A stretch of DNA of 64,000 nt from Proteus vulgaris (GCA_901472505.1 LR590468.1:1240001-1304000), one strand, 5' to 3'. Numbered from the stretch's first letter, positions 9,799 through 19,279 are shown. The notes: generated from the letters alone by a model not told the origin. A program made the numbers and translations.

Positions 9799-10875
9799 AT
9801 GCTGTATTATGTTTATATTCTCGGTGGCCCATTAAAGGGGATAACAATTCCTTTACCCCCTAATCACTATTCATTTTTCTTACAAAATGAAGAATATAAT
9901 GATAATAAAGAAGAAAATGAAAAAACAAGCATTTACATTCCTTGCAATAGTCAGAAATGTAAAAAAAAGCTCAGCATTATACTTGATGGGGATAATATAG
10001 GAAACAACAAATATAAAATTGAGAGTAGCTTTGTACAAAATGAAATCGGCAATGAATACCCATTAATACTAGATGAGCCTATATATACCAATGATATTCC
10101 TATTTTTTTAGTGAGTGACCAAAGTCATTTACGTCTTGACTCATCTCATTTTAAGAAAAAGAAAAACAAGTGGGTTATAAATAAAAAAATAGGTACATTA
10201 TTAATATTTATTATTTTATTTTTTATAGTGTTCTTTTTTTATACCAATAGATCTTTAAAAGAAAAAAACACAGAAATAGTATCAAAAAGTTTGAATTTTA
10301 AAGGATTTAAAGGTGATAATGGTTATTATTGTATTTATGATGATCTCTATCCTACATTAAACCCGAAGAATAACCTAGAAAATAACGTTTTTTATATAGA
10401 TAGGAAAAAAATAGAGCACTTACTTATTGATAATAAGTATAAAAAAACACATCTGATTCTAAAAAATAAAGATCAACCTATTATTAATTTTATTTATCAT
10501 AATGAAAATGAAAAATCAAAAATCATTAGCACTATAAATAATCTTTTTTCGGAACATTGCCATCCAATAATAAACGGGATATCAATTCCTAACATTATTA
10601 ATGATATAAATAAATTAGAGCTAAGCAAAACAATAAGTTATACCATTGAAGAAAAAAATAGCCGATTAACCTTAATTTTTGATGATTTATTAAATAGTAA
10701 TAACAAACAAAAACTTGATACTTATATCAAAAAACAAACGGCTATTTTTGGAAGAAAATTTATCTTTTACCGTGAAAATATAAGTAATCCAATATTGAAA
10801 AATAAAGCAACCTTACAAGAAGATCGTGGATATATCTTTCTTGATAACCAACATCGCTATTTCCCTCAAGGATAA
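9799..10875 (+). CDS. sctD: SctD/PrgH-like inner-membrane ring protein
   Basis: The 358-residue protein has the PrgH layout: a cytoplasmic FHA-like domain (1-125), one membrane segment at about residues 133-149 (GTLLIFIILFF), and a periplasmic ring-building part. It is first in the order sctD-sctF-sctI-sctJ, as in prgHIJK. An AGGA motif lies seven bases before the ATG. Base composition is extremely AT-rich, with many Asn/Lys/Ile codons. PrgH is 392 residues, so the periplasmic part is slightly short. Confidence 0.88.
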   Translation: MLYYVYILGGPLKGITIPLPPNHYSFFLQNEEYNDNKEENEKTSIYIPCNSQKCKKKLSIILDGDNIGNNKYKIESSFVQNEIGNEYPLILDEPIYTNDIPIFLVSDQSHLRLDSSHFKKKKNKWVINKKIGTLLIFIILFFIVFFFYTNRSLKEKNTEIVSKSLNFKGFKGDNGYYCIYDDLYPTLNPKNNLENNVFYIDRKKIEHLLIDNKYKKTHLILKNKDQPIINFIYHNENEKSKIISTINNLFSEHCHPIINGISIPNIINDINKLELSKTISYTIEEKNSRLTLIFDDLLNSNNKQKLDTYIKKQTAIFGRKFIFYRENISNPILKNKATLQEDRGYIFLDNQHRYFPQG

Positions 10876-10926
10876 TAGTGGTATTTATAATCAATAAGTT
10901 AAAATCAAAATCCGAGGAATAAAATT

Positions 10927-11181
10927 ATGCCAGCTTATCCTGTTACCGAAGATGTCAGCTCTATTGATAAAGTTGATGACTATTTTCAAGAGCCTGTTAA
11001 AAACCAAAGTGATGCATTAAAAGTAGCATTAGAGGCATTAAAAGCAGATACATCAAATGCGGCCGCCTTAGCTGATTATCAGGCCAAACTTGCTGAATAT
11101 AATATTACACGTAATGCACAATCCACATCGATTAAAGTTGTGAAAGATTTGGCAATGAGCATTATCGGGAATATGCGTTAA
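10927..11181 (+). CDS. sctF: SctF/PrgI needle subunit
   Basis: This 84-residue small helical protein polymerises into the extracellular needle. It aligns along its length with PrgI: an N-terminal polar helix, a central Pro/Asn turn, and the signature YQAKLAEYNITRNAQS at residues 57-72, which matches PrgI 'YQSKLSEYNLYRNAQS'. The C-terminus ends GNMR, compared with QNFR in PrgI. A GAGGA ribosome site precedes it. The N-terminus is a few residues longer than PrgI (80). Confidence 0.96.
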   Translation: MPAYPVTEDVSSIDKVDDYFQEPVKNQSDALKVALEALKADTSNAAALADYQAKLAEYNITRNAQSTSIKVVKDLAMSIIGNMR

Positions 11182-11204
11182 TTTTTATTTAATGGAGACT
11201 GTAT

Positions 11205-11489
11205 ATGGCGATTACCCCTGTTGTTCCTGTACATTTAGCGACTTTGCCAAATGATAAAAGTGATAGTGATGATAATTTGTCTTCAATGATGATAAATAGC
11301 ATTACAAATGGTTTTCAGTATGAAAAACAGATCCAAGAAAAGCTAACGACATTAAGTAAACTCAGTGATGTTCAAAGTTATACCCAATTACAAACAACAC
11401 TGAACGACTACACTATTACAATGAATTTAGCGAGTACTTTAGCCAGAAAATCACTGAATATTGTTGAAACATTACTCAAGGCCCAATAG
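11205..11489 (+). CDS. sctI: SctI/PrgJ inner-rod protein
   Basis: The 94-residue product follows the needle gene, as prgJ follows prgI, and is close to PrgJ in length (101). The N-terminus is polar and the last 45 residues form the helix that packs in the needle base. The C-terminal pattern 'YTITMNLASTLARKSLNIVETLLKA' region (93 end) resembles the needle/rod fold. A GGAG motif is seven bases from the ATG. The gene ends two bases before sctJ. Confidence 0.9.
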   Translation: MAITPVVPVHLATLPNDKSDSDDNLSSMMINSITNGFQYEKQIQEKLTTLSKLSDVQSYTQLQTTLNDYTITMNLASTLARKSLNIVETLLKAQ

Positions 11490-11491
11490 TA

Positions 11492-12253
11492 ATGAATATG
11501 CGATATTTGTTATTAGCATTATTATGTTTCCTGTTACCCTTACTCAGTGGTTGTAAAGATCAATCACTACTCACTAATTTGGATCAAAGACAGGCAACAG
11601 AAATTCAAGCTGTTTTACAAAAACATCAAATAACCAGTACTCGCAAAGCATTAGGAAAGGGGCTATTTGATATTTCTGTTAAAAAAGAAGATATGGGAAT
11701 TGCTATTCAAATTTTAGAAGAATATCAATTACCCACTCTTTCTCGAATTGAAGTTACTCAATTATTTCCATCAGATGCATTGGTATCCTCCCCACAAGCT
11801 GAAAAAGCACGTTTAATTTCCGCTATTGAACAACGATTAGAACAATCATTACTCACTATTGATCATATTATTGATGCTAGGGTCCATGTGAGTTATCCCA
11901 TTTCACCTACTGAACGAATTATTCCAACACCTCATGCTTCAGCATTAGTTTTTTATGAAGAAGGTATGCTTGATAATGATCAGTTAGGTGAAGATGTTAA
12001 AGCGTTTATTCATAACTCCTTTAATGATATGGACGAGAACAATATTACCGTTTTGCTATATCCTAGAAATATCAATAAATTCAATATAATAAACAATCAG
12101 ATTCATCAAAATAACCCTGATACTTTTTTTAGCTCTTGGTTATTCATAAGTTTATTACTCGTAATTATCGTCGTTATCATTACGACCTTATTAATAATAT
12201 ATCGACGTAAAAAAGCACAGAGGGAAGAGAATAATGACAAATCTGACTTCTGA
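11492..12253 (+). CDS. sctJ: SctJ/PrgK inner-membrane ring lipoprotein
   Basis: This 253-residue YscJ-family lipoprotein has a signal peptide ending in the lipobox LSGC (Cys near residue 21). Two ring-building domains follow, then a C-terminal membrane helix at about 215-238 and a basic cytoplasmic tail. The QAEKARLISAIEQRLEQSL segment and the AxVHVSYP motif are typical of the family. PrgK is 252 residues. The stop overlaps the start of orgA by about 20 bp. Confidence 0.96.
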   Translation: MNMRYLLLALLCFLLPLLSGCKDQSLLTNLDQRQATEIQAVLQKHQITSTRKALGKGLFDISVKKEDMGIAIQILEEYQLPTLSRIEVTQLFPSDALVSSPQAEKARLISAIEQRLEQSLLTIDHIIDARVHVSYPISPTERIIPTPHASALVFYEEGMLDNDQLGEDVKAFIHNSFNDMDENNITVLLYPRNINKFNIINNQIHQNNPDTFFSSWLFISLLLVIIVVIITTLLIIYRRKKAQREENNDKSDF

Positions 12254-12797
12254 ACAGTTTGAAATGATATCTGAGGTGATGTATGAGCCACTCAGCTATA
12301 TTCATGCAGACTACAATGTATTAGCATCTAAAGAAGAAAATATAATCTGGCAAAAAATAGCAAATCGTCAATTAATTCAGCAATATAAACTTATTAATCA
12401 ACTTGATTGTGAGATTGATATTATTGTAGAAAAGATTTTTACTCATTGGATATCACTCCCTCGTTGTGCTGTGTTTTTAGGTTATTTTTATGCGAGAGAA
12501 ACACTTTTATTATCAGGTGATTATTATCGTCTAGAGCCACAATTAAAGGCTTTTTTATCACTCTATCCGGTTTTAAATATAAATAAAAATATCACACTCT
12601 CACTTAAAGATATCCCTCCCACTCGCATTGGTTATCAATTATTATTTAATTTCATTAATTCTATTTCAACCGCGCTTTCTCAACGCTTTACATTATTATT
12701 TTCACCACAATCATCATCGACTGAACTACCTCAATCACTTTTTTTATCTCGTTCAATTTTTCTTTTGGTATTAGATTATGTTGCGCTCACTTCCTGA
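12234..12797 (+). CDS. sctK: SctK/OrgA-like sorting-platform protein
   Basis: The 187-residue protein lies between sctJ and sctL and overlaps both, the prgK-orgA-orgB order. OrgA connects the inner-membrane ring to the SctQ pods. The sequence is mostly helical with no membrane segment. A motif such as 'RCAVFLGYFYARE' fits the weakly conserved OrgA core. OrgA is 199 residues. Identity in this family is low, so gene order is the stronger evidence. Confidence 0.85.
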   Translation: MTNLTSEQFEMISEVMYEPLSYIHADYNVLASKEENIIWQKIANRQLIQQYKLINQLDCEIDIIVEKIFTHWISLPRCAVFLGYFYARETLLLSGDYYRLEPQLKAFLSLYPVLNINKNITLSLKDIPPTRIGYQLLFNFINSISTALSQRFTLLFSPQSSSTELPQSLFLSRSIFLLVLDYVALTS

Positions 12798-13470
12798 AGA
12801 TCTCTTAAAATACACCTCTGAAGGTGTATTAATACGCGCCCGCTATGTTCGACAACTTGATAATATTCATAAAACTGAAAAAGTGGCTAAACATGAAATA
12901 AAAAAAATGATCAGTGATTTTAATCATAAATTAGAAGAGCATCATAAAGAGATAACTAACCAAGCCTATAGTAAAGGACTTCATGTTTTATTAGGTGATA
13001 TCTTAACCTTCGCAATTCAATACCAAAATAAATTCTCACAGTATGAATTTCAGCAAAGAGAGCAAATAACAGCAACAATTGCTCAATTTTTTGATGCCCC
13101 AGAAATTCAAGTTGAGCTAACACGCCGTTTAATTTCAACAATACCCGCAGAGCAAAAAATTACCCTGGATATTCCTGCTACATTACGTCGCTATCTCAAC
13201 ACTGAGCTCAACAATGCCAATATTGAATTGATACCTCATAACAGTAAAACGATCGCCATTCATGTGGGTGATCAAATCACTTTCTTTGATCCTGCTCTTT
13301 TAATTAATGACCTAAAAAAACAATTTCATCGACCTTTTTCTGAGTCTTATCAACCTATTTTTACACAAGAAATAAAAGAGGCTCTGCTGAATTTAATTAA
13401 TACATTTGAGATATCGGATGATATCCCTTCTCAAATAGGCACAATTAGTGAGGATCATAATGAAGATTGA
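12778..13470 (+). CDS. sctL: SctL/OrgB-like ATPase stator
   Basis: This 230-residue protein of the FliH/SctL type links the SctN ATPase to the sorting-platform pods. The N-terminal third is a charged helix (about residues 30-70) like the dimeric stalk of the family. The C-terminal half is the globular ATPase-binding part. OrgB is 226 residues. It overlaps orgA by 20 bp and orgC by a few bases. The frame is intact. Confidence 0.87.
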   Translation: MLRSLPEDLLKYTSEGVLIRARYVRQLDNIHKTEKVAKHEIKKMISDFNHKLEEHHKEITNQAYSKGLHVLLGDILTFAIQYQNKFSQYEFQQREQITATIAQFFDAPEIQVELTRRLISTIPAEQKITLDIPATLRRYLNTELNNANIELIPHNSKTIAIHVGDQITFFDPALLINDLKKQFHRPFSESYQPIFTQEIKEALLNLINTFEISDDIPSQIGTISEDHNED

Positions 13471-13891
13471 TACTTTAGCGCCACACGCTTTATATATATC
13501 ACAACCCGATTTATCGACTTCAAAAAATCTTACTGATCAAACATTAGATCCTTTAATGGCAACATTAAATCCTGCTTTTTATCAAACCTTAACCACATCT
13601 AAAATTAATACAGTACAAGATATATTTACATTACTTAATCAATTTGATGTTAAAAACGAAGGCAACCAAACCGTAAAAGAAAAACGCCAAGTTGCACTAT
13701 TAATTTATGCTCGCCAAGTAAGCGAATTAGAAAATTACGATAGTAAAGATGTGATTAATCAGGCGCTAGTTTCCCTCCTTTCTTATCAAGGTTTTTATCA
13801 TCAATTTACACTCGACTTATTAGGTATGACCGATAACCAAGATGATTATGAAGGCTTTTTCAAACCAGATAGCGCTTCGTTTTCATTTTGA
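13460..13891 (+). CDS. orgC: OrgC-like T3SS protein
   Basis: The 143-residue product closes the prg/org operon, as orgC does in SPI-1, and its length is close to OrgC (about 150). In Salmonella, OrgC is a secreted protein that promotes needle polymerisation. I start at ATG 13460, which has GAGG six bases upstream. The GTG four codons earlier lacks such a site. The gene ends one base before the convergent soxR. The function is by position and size; no catalytic motif is visible. Confidence 0.78.
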   Translation: MKIDTLAPHALYISQPDLSTSKNLTDQTLDPLMATLNPAFYQTLTTSKINTVQDIFTLLNQFDVKNEGNQTVKEKRQVALLIYARQVSELENYDSKDVINQALVSLLSYQGFYHQFTLDLLGMTDNQDDYEGFFKPDSASFSF

Positions 13892-14341
13892 TTATAGGAT
13901 CTGAGGACCGGCCCCTTTTTCACCTAAAATATCATCAGGATTACGTAACGGACAATCACTCAACGATAGACAACCACAACCAATGCAGTGATCAAGTCCA
14001 TTACGTAACCGTTTAAGACGGCGAATACGTTCATCTAATCGTACTTTCCAATCCGTTGATATTTCGTGCCATTGTTCTGCCGTTAATTTACTGTTTGGTG
14101 GATATTTTCCTAATATATCTTGGATCTCTTTTAGTGGGATCCCCGTACTTTGGGCAGCTTTAATAATGGCGACATAACGTAAAACAACTGATGGATAACG
14201 GCGCTGATTACCTGGGCTTCGAGTACTTTTTATCAATCCTTTCTCTTCATAAAAATGCAACGTTGATATAGCAACACCACTTCTTTTTGCCACCTCTCCG
14301 ACAGTAAGAGCTCGATTAAAATCTATTTTTTCTTTTTTCAT
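13892..14341 (-). CDS. soxR: SoxR redox-sensing MerR-family activator
   Basis: This 149-residue MerR-family protein has a winged helix at residues 11-80 and a dimerisation helix. Its 2Fe-2S ligands Cys119, Cys122, Cys124 and Cys130 are in the spacing and numbering of E. coli SoxR. Oxidation of the cluster by redox-cycling compounds switches on the target promoter. It is divergent from the MexGHI-like pump operon, with a SoxR box between them. No soxS-like gene lies beside it, unlike E. coli soxRS. Confidence 0.97.
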   Translation of the reverse strand: MKKEKIDFNRALTVGEVAKRSGVAISTLHFYEEKGLIKSTRSPGNQRRYPSVVLRYVAIIKAAQSTGIPLKEIQDILGKYPPNSKLTAEQWHEISTDWKVRLDERIRRLKRLRNGLDHCIGCGCLSLSDCPLRNPDDILGEKGAGPQIL

Positions 14342-14350
14342 GCTTACCTC

Positions 14351-14381
14351 TTGACCTCAACTTAACTTGAGGTTTTATAGT
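14351..14381 (+). promoter_or_regulatory. SoxR-controlled promoter with 19-bp spacer
   Basis: The -35 box TTGACC (14351-14356) and -10 box TATAGT (14376-14381) are 19 bp apart, the over-long spacing typical of MerR-family target promoters. The spacer holds CCTCAACTTAACTTGAGG (14355-14372). This differs from the E. coli soxS box CCTCAAGTTAACTTGAGG at a single base. The promoter points right, into the DoxX/RND operon. Confidence 0.93.
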
Positions 14382-14450
14382 CCTCTCCTCTTATGAAGTC
14401 AAGCCAGTGGGATGCTGGTTTCTGTTTTTAAGATCATTGAGGTCAGATGA

Positions 14451-14879
14451 ATGCCAAATTCAATTGCACGTATTCTCGAAAGCCGCGTTTTATGGTTTAT
14501 CGCCAGATTGCTCATTCTTGTTTTATTTCTCTCCTCTGGTTTTGCCAAGGTGTTTGACTACGAAAATAGTTTGGCTGAGATGCGTGCTGCAGGATTAAAT
14601 CCTGATTGGTTTTTTAATATTGCTACTGCGGTCGTTTTATTTTCAGGCTCCTTGTTAGTCCTTTTCGATCGTTATTTATGGCTAGGTGCTGGAGCACTCG
14701 CTGTTTTCCTATTTTTGACCATTGTGGTTGTCCATACGTTTTGGAATATGACGGGAGATAAGGCGATGTTGTCGATGTATTTCGCCATAGAGCATACCTC
14801 TGTTATTGGAGGATTAATGGCAATGGCGATGGCAAGCCATTTCAGAACGTTATGGAAAAAACTAACGCATAAATCATAA
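14451..14879 (+). CDS. DoxX-family membrane protein, MexG-like
   Basis: This 142-residue protein has four predicted membrane helices and the DoxX-family N-terminal pattern RLLILVLFLSSGFAKV. It is the first gene behind the SoxR promoter and precedes an adaptor and RND pump, the mexG-mexH-mexI order of Pseudomonas. There, MexG is a small membrane protein that binds a phenazine/quinolone-type ligand. A GAGG motif is eight bases from the ATG. The ligand here cannot be inferred from the sequence. Confidence 0.88.
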   Translation: MPNSIARILESRVLWFIARLLILVLFLSSGFAKVFDYENSLAEMRAAGLNPDWFFNIATAVVLFSGSLLVLFDRYLWLGAGALAVFLFLTIVVVHTFWNMTGDKAMLSMYFAIEHTSVIGGLMAMAMASHFRTLWKKLTHKS

Positions 14880-14915
14880 AGATAGAAAAACATTCACGAT
14901 GAGATCAACAATAAT

Positions 14916-16022
14916 ATGAATAAAAAATTTACGCTTACTGTATGTGCCTCACTCTTTTTGTTCAGTGCGGGTGCGATGGTTTATGCAACAACATCATCCG
15001 ATGAAGATGAAGCTCAGCAATTTACTTACCCACCCACTAAAGTGGCATTGGCAACCGTACAATCATCAAAATTGCCTAACAATATGCAAGGTATAGGTGA
15101 ATTAGAAGCCGCACGACAAATCTATTTAGCTGCTGAAACCAATGGTCGTATTGCCGTGATTAATTTTGAGTCAGGACAAACTGTTAAAGCCGGTCAAGTC
15201 TTAGCTAAATTAAATGATGAACCTGAACAAGCGGAATTATTGCGTTTACAAGCACAGTTAACTAACGCAGATAAACTCTATTCTCGAACAAAACAGCTTT
15301 ATAGTAAAAATGTGGCTGCAGCTGCGCAATTAGATAGCACGTTATCTGAGCGTGATATGATTGTCGCCTCCATTCGTGAAGTAAAAGCGCGAATTGCGCA
15401 AAAAACAATTAAGGCACCTTTTGATGGCATCGTTGGGATCAAGCTTGTCCATGAAGGGCAATATTTAAATGCAGGTGAACGTGTCGCTTCATTTGTCGAT
15501 GCAAGTCATTTAAAACTCAACTTTTCACTTAATGAGCAAGCAGCTCCGAAAATTTCAACCAAACAGCCGATTAATATCGAGGTCGATGCTTATCCTAATG
15601 TTGTTTTTACAGGTTCGATAAATGCAATAGATCCTCTTATTGGTCCTTCTCGTACAGTGCAAATACAAGCTGTTTTACCGAATACTGACAATAAATTAAA
15701 AGCGGGCATGTTTGCTCGTGTGCAAGTTACTTCTCCTGATAGTCCTATGGTATTAACCGTACCAGAAACGGCAGTCACTTATACTGCCTATGGAGATACC
15801 GTGTTTGTAGCGCAATCTGACAATCAAAAAAACCTTATCGCTAAGCGTGTCTCTGTGAAAGTTGGATTGCGCTACAACGGCATGATCGAGATAAAAGAAG
15901 GCTTAGCCCTTGGTGATCAAATTGTCTCATCTGGCCAAATTAAATTAAGTGATGGGCTCTCTATTGAGCCTATTGAGCAAGACACCTTAGCGCTCGCTCA
16001 ATCTGCGACAACAAAACCATAA
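14916..16022 (+). CDS. RND efflux periplasmic adaptor, MexH-like
   Basis: This is a 368-residue HlyD/MFP-family adaptor. It has an N-terminal export signal (about residues 1-25, no lipobox at the cleavage site), then lipoyl-like halves around residues 60-95 and 155-185. A short coiled hairpin lies between them, followed by beta-barrel and membrane-proximal domains. The motif APFDGIVGI is typical of the second lipoyl half. It would join the MexI-like pump to an outer-membrane channel. No such channel gene is in the operon, so a TolC elsewhere is likely used. Confidence 0.92.
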   Translation: MNKKFTLTVCASLFLFSAGAMVYATTSSDEDEAQQFTYPPTKVALATVQSSKLPNNMQGIGELEAARQIYLAAETNGRIAVINFESGQTVKAGQVLAKLNDEPEQAELLRLQAQLTNADKLYSRTKQLYSKNVAAAAQLDSTLSERDMIVASIREVKARIAQKTIKAPFDGIVGIKLVHEGQYLNAGERVASFVDASHLKLNFSLNEQAAPKISTKQPINIEVDAYPNVVFTGSINAIDPLIGPSRTVQIQAVLPNTDNKLKAGMFARVQVTSPDSPMVLTVPETAVTYTAYGDTVFVAQSDNQKNLIAKRVSVKVGLRYNGMIEIKEGLALGDQIVSSGQIKLSDGLSIEPIEQDTLALAQSATTKP

Positions 16023-16034
16023 CGGGAGTTAATA

Positions 16035-19000
16035 ATGAAATTTACCGATATTTTTATTCGGCGACCTGTTTTGGCATTAGTTGTAAGCACACTGATCCTT
16101 TTACTGGGCGCATTTGCGTTCAGTAAACTACCAGTCCGCCAATACCCAATGTTACAGAACTCAACAATCACGATTGTAACAGACTATCCTGGCGCTTCGT
16201 CTGAGCTGATGCAGGGGTTTGTTACCCAACCCATTACACAAGCGGTTTCCTCTGTTGAAGGTGTTGATTATATTTCTTCATCTTCAGTACAAGGAAAAAG
16301 CTTAGTTACAGTTCGAATGGAATTAAACCGTGACCCAACTCAAGCCCTAACGCAAGTAATGGCGAAGGTTAATCAAGTTCGTTATAAGTTGCCAGAACAA
16401 GCTTATGATCCGGTGATTGAGCTTTCATCAGGAGAATCTACAGCGGTAGCTTATGTCGGGTTCTCAAGTGAGCAACTTTCCATTCCCGAGCTCACCGATT
16501 ACCTTTCTCGTGTCGTTGAACCGATGTTTTCATCCATTAATGGTGTTGCTAAAGTACAAGTTTTTGGTGGGCAACAATTAGCGATGCGTCTGTGGTTAGA
16601 TACAGATAAATTGGCAGGTCGTAACTTAACCGCTAGCGATGTCGCAGAGGCCGTACGCCGTAATAACTATCAAGCAGCACCAGGAAAAGTCGAAGGCGAG
16701 TTCGTTATTGCTAACGTTTATGTCAATACTGATTTAACTAATGTCGAAGAGTTTAAAGACATGGTTATCACTAATGATAGCAATAATCTTGTACGTTTGC
16801 GTGATATTGGTACGGTCGAACTAGGTGCAGCTGCCACTGAAACCAGCGGTATTATGAATGGTAAAAAAGCTGTCTTCTTAGGTCTATTTCCGACACCAAC
16901 AGGCAACCCGCTAGTGATTGTTGATGGCATTAGAGACCATCTTATCGATATTGAAAAAACGCTCCCGCCTGGCGTCAATGTAGAACTTGCATTTGAAACC
17001 TCACGTTTTATCAAAGCCTCTATTAATCAAGTCGTACAAACATTAATTGAAGCTATTTTAATCGTTATCGCAATCATCTACCTCTGTTTAGGATCACTTC
17101 GTTCAGTACTTATTCCGGTGCTTGCCATTCCGTTATCAATGTTGGGGGCCGCCGGGTTAATGCTTGCCTTTGGCTTTAGTATTAATTTGCTCACTTTACT
17201 GGCGATGGTTTTAGCTATTGGGTTAGTTGTGGATGATGCGATAGTAGTTGTTGAAAACGTACATCGACATATTGAAGAAGGGTTATCTCCAGTTCAAGCC
17301 GCTTTAGTGGGTGCAAGAGAAGTGGCTGGCCCTGTTATTGCCATGACGATCACTTTAGCTGCTGTTTATGCCCCGATTGGTTTAATGGCAGGGTTAACAG
17401 GCGCATTATTTAAAGAATTTGCCATAACCTTGGCCGGTAGTGTGATTGTATCCGGTATTGTGGCATTAACTTTATCCCCCGTGATGAGCTCATTAATGTT
17501 AAAACCCAAAGAAAATGAAGGCAGAATGGCCAAAATGGCCGAATATGTCTTTGATAAATTAGCTCATTATTATGGTTACATACTCAATTTTTCTTTAACT
17601 AATCGCTGGTTAACCATTATTTTCGCTTTAGCCGTGTTTGTCAGTTTGCCGTTTCTATATAGTCAAACAAAACAAGAGCTAGCACCTTCAGAAGATCAGG
17701 CGAGTGTCTTAACTGCTGTAAAAGCCCCACAACATGTCAACCTTGCTTATGCTGAACGCTTTAATCAAAAACTAGATGAAATTTATATGAGCCTGCCTGA
17801 AACTGACAGCACATGGATAATTAACGGTACGGATGGCCCCTCAGCGAGCTTTGGTGGCATTAACTTTGATGGCTGGGATTTACGTGATCGCAACGCAGAT
17901 CAAATCCAAGCTGATTTACAAAATCGCGTCAATAATGTTGAAGGAACGAGTATTTTTGCTTTCCAATTAGCCTCTCTACCCGGCTCAGTGGGTGGATTAC
18001 CTGTACAAATGGTGTTACGTAGCCCATTAGGTTATCCCGTTTTATTTGAAACAATGGAACAAATCAAACAGCAAGCCAGAGAAAGTGGCCTATTTGTCGT
18101 GGTAGACAGCGATTTAGATTACAATAATCCCGTTGTTCAAGTTGCCATAGATCGAGCCAAAGCCAATAGTTTAGGCATTCGTATGCAGGATATTGGTGAA
18201 TCACTCTCACTATTAGTGGGTGAGCATTACATTAATCGTTTTGGCATGGATGGTCGCTCTTATGACGTTATTCCACAAAGTGTACGTTATCAACGTTTAA
18301 CGCCAGCTGCTCTTGCTGGGCACTATATTCGTACTCAAGATAACGTGTTAATTCCATTATCAACCGTTGTGAATATTACCACTGAAATTGAGCCCAATAA
18401 GCTAACACAATTTAATCAACAAAATGCCGCAATATTTCAAGCAATCCCCGCCCCTGGCGTCACGATGGGGCAAGCGGTCGCTTTTCTTGAAACTGTGGCA
18501 GATTCATTACCCGCTGGCTTTAGTCATGATTGGCAATCTGATTCTCGCCAATTTACCCAAGAAGGAAATACGTTAGTCTTTGCTTTTATCTCAGCACTTA
18601 TCATTATTTATTTAGTGTTAGCCGCACAGTATGAAAGCTTAGTTGATCCTTTGATTATTTTAATTACCGTACCGCTATCAATTTGTGGCGCATTAATTCC
18701 ATTAGCATTAGGGATGGTGACACTAAATATCTACACTCAAATTGGTTTAGTCACACTAATAGGACTTATTAGTAAGCACGGCATTTTAATGGTGGAATTC
18801 GCTAATGAATTGCAAGTTCATAAAAATCTAAACCGTCGAGATGCCATTATTGAAGCTGCAAAAATCCGATTGCGTCCTGTATTAATGACCACGGCGGCAA
18901 TGGTTATTGGGCTTATTCCACTTTTATTTGCCAGTGGTGCAGGTGCTAATAGTCGCTATGGATTAGGATTGATTATTGTGTCAGGTATGTTAGTCGGCAC

Positions 19001-19112
19001 ACTGTTTACCCTATTTGTGTTACCAACAATGTACAGCTTCTTAGCTAGAAACCATCAAATCAGCGCTAAAACTGAGCGTCAAAAACATTTACAGCAAGTT
19101 AGTGAGCAGTAA
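16035..19112 (+). CDS. RND efflux pump, MexI-like
   Basis: This is a 1025-residue inner-membrane drug/proton antiporter of the AcrB superfamily. It has twelve membrane segments and two large periplasmic loops. The proton-relay Asp pair lies in LVVDDAIVVVENV (about residue 400). The N-terminus FTDIFIRRPVLA is the family hallmark. It starts 12 bp after the adaptor gene and ends in a strong terminator at 19148. With the SoxR promoter upstream, the likely substrates are redox-active or quinone-like compounds, by analogy with MexGHI-OpmD. Confidence 0.95.
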   Translation: MKFTDIFIRRPVLALVVSTLILLLGAFAFSKLPVRQYPMLQNSTITIVTDYPGASSELMQGFVTQPITQAVSSVEGVDYISSSSVQGKSLVTVRMELNRDPTQALTQVMAKVNQVRYKLPEQAYDPVIELSSGESTAVAYVGFSSEQLSIPELTDYLSRVVEPMFSSINGVAKVQVFGGQQLAMRLWLDTDKLAGRNLTASDVAEAVRRNNYQAAPGKVEGEFVIANVYVNTDLTNVEEFKDMVITNDSNNLVRLRDIGTVELGAAATETSGIMNGKKAVFLGLFPTPTGNPLVIVDGIRDHLIDIEKTLPPGVNVELAFETSRFIKASINQVVQTLIEAILIVIAIIYLCLGSLRSVLIPVLAIPLSMLGAAGLMLAFGFSINLLTLLAMVLAIGLVVDDAIVVVENVHRHIEEGLSPVQAALVGAREVAGPVIAMTITLAAVYAPIGLMAGLTGALFKEFAITLAGSVIVSGIVALTLSPVMSSLMLKPKENEGRMAKMAEYVFDKLAHYYGYILNFSLTNRWLTIIFALAVFVSLPFLYSQTKQELAPSEDQASVLTAVKAPQHVNLAYAERFNQKLDEIYMSLPETDSTWIINGTDGPSASFGGINFDGWDLRDRNADQIQADLQNRVNNVEGTSIFAFQLASLPGSVGGLPVQMVLRSPLGYPVLFETMEQIKQQARESGLFVVVDSDLDYNNPVVQVAIDRAKANSLGIRMQDIGESLSLLVGEHYINRFGMDGRSYDVIPQSVRYQRLTPAALAGHYIRTQDNVLIPLSTVVNITTEIEPNKLTQFNQQNAAIFQAIPAPGVTMGQAVAFLETVADSLPAGFSHDWQSDSRQFTQEGNTLVFAFISALIIIYLVLAAQYESLVDPLIILITVPLSICGALIPLALGMVTLNIYTQIGLVTLIGLISKHGILMVEFANELQVHKNLNRRDAIIEAAKIRLRPVLMTTAAMVIGLIPLLFASGAGANSRYGLGLIIVSGMLVGTLFTLFVLPTMYSFLARNHQISAKTERQKHLQQVSEQ

Positions 19113-19147
19113 AACTAAAAAATAAAAAGCAGTAATGTCATAAACCA

Positions 19148-19180
19148 ATCCCCATTGTGAATACAATGGGGATTTTATCT
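19148..19180 (+). terminator. Terminator of the RND pump operon
   Basis: Perfect 11-bp inverted repeat ATCCCCATTGT / ACAATGGGGAT with a 4-base loop, followed by a T-rich run. Confidence 0.92.
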
Positions 19181-19279
19181 TTAAAGTTATCAAGATAAAC
19201 TCAGATCCGTTTTGAAATAAAATCGTTAATTGAAATCATTGTATAAAAATATCATATCGTGATTTTTATATTTCAAAAA

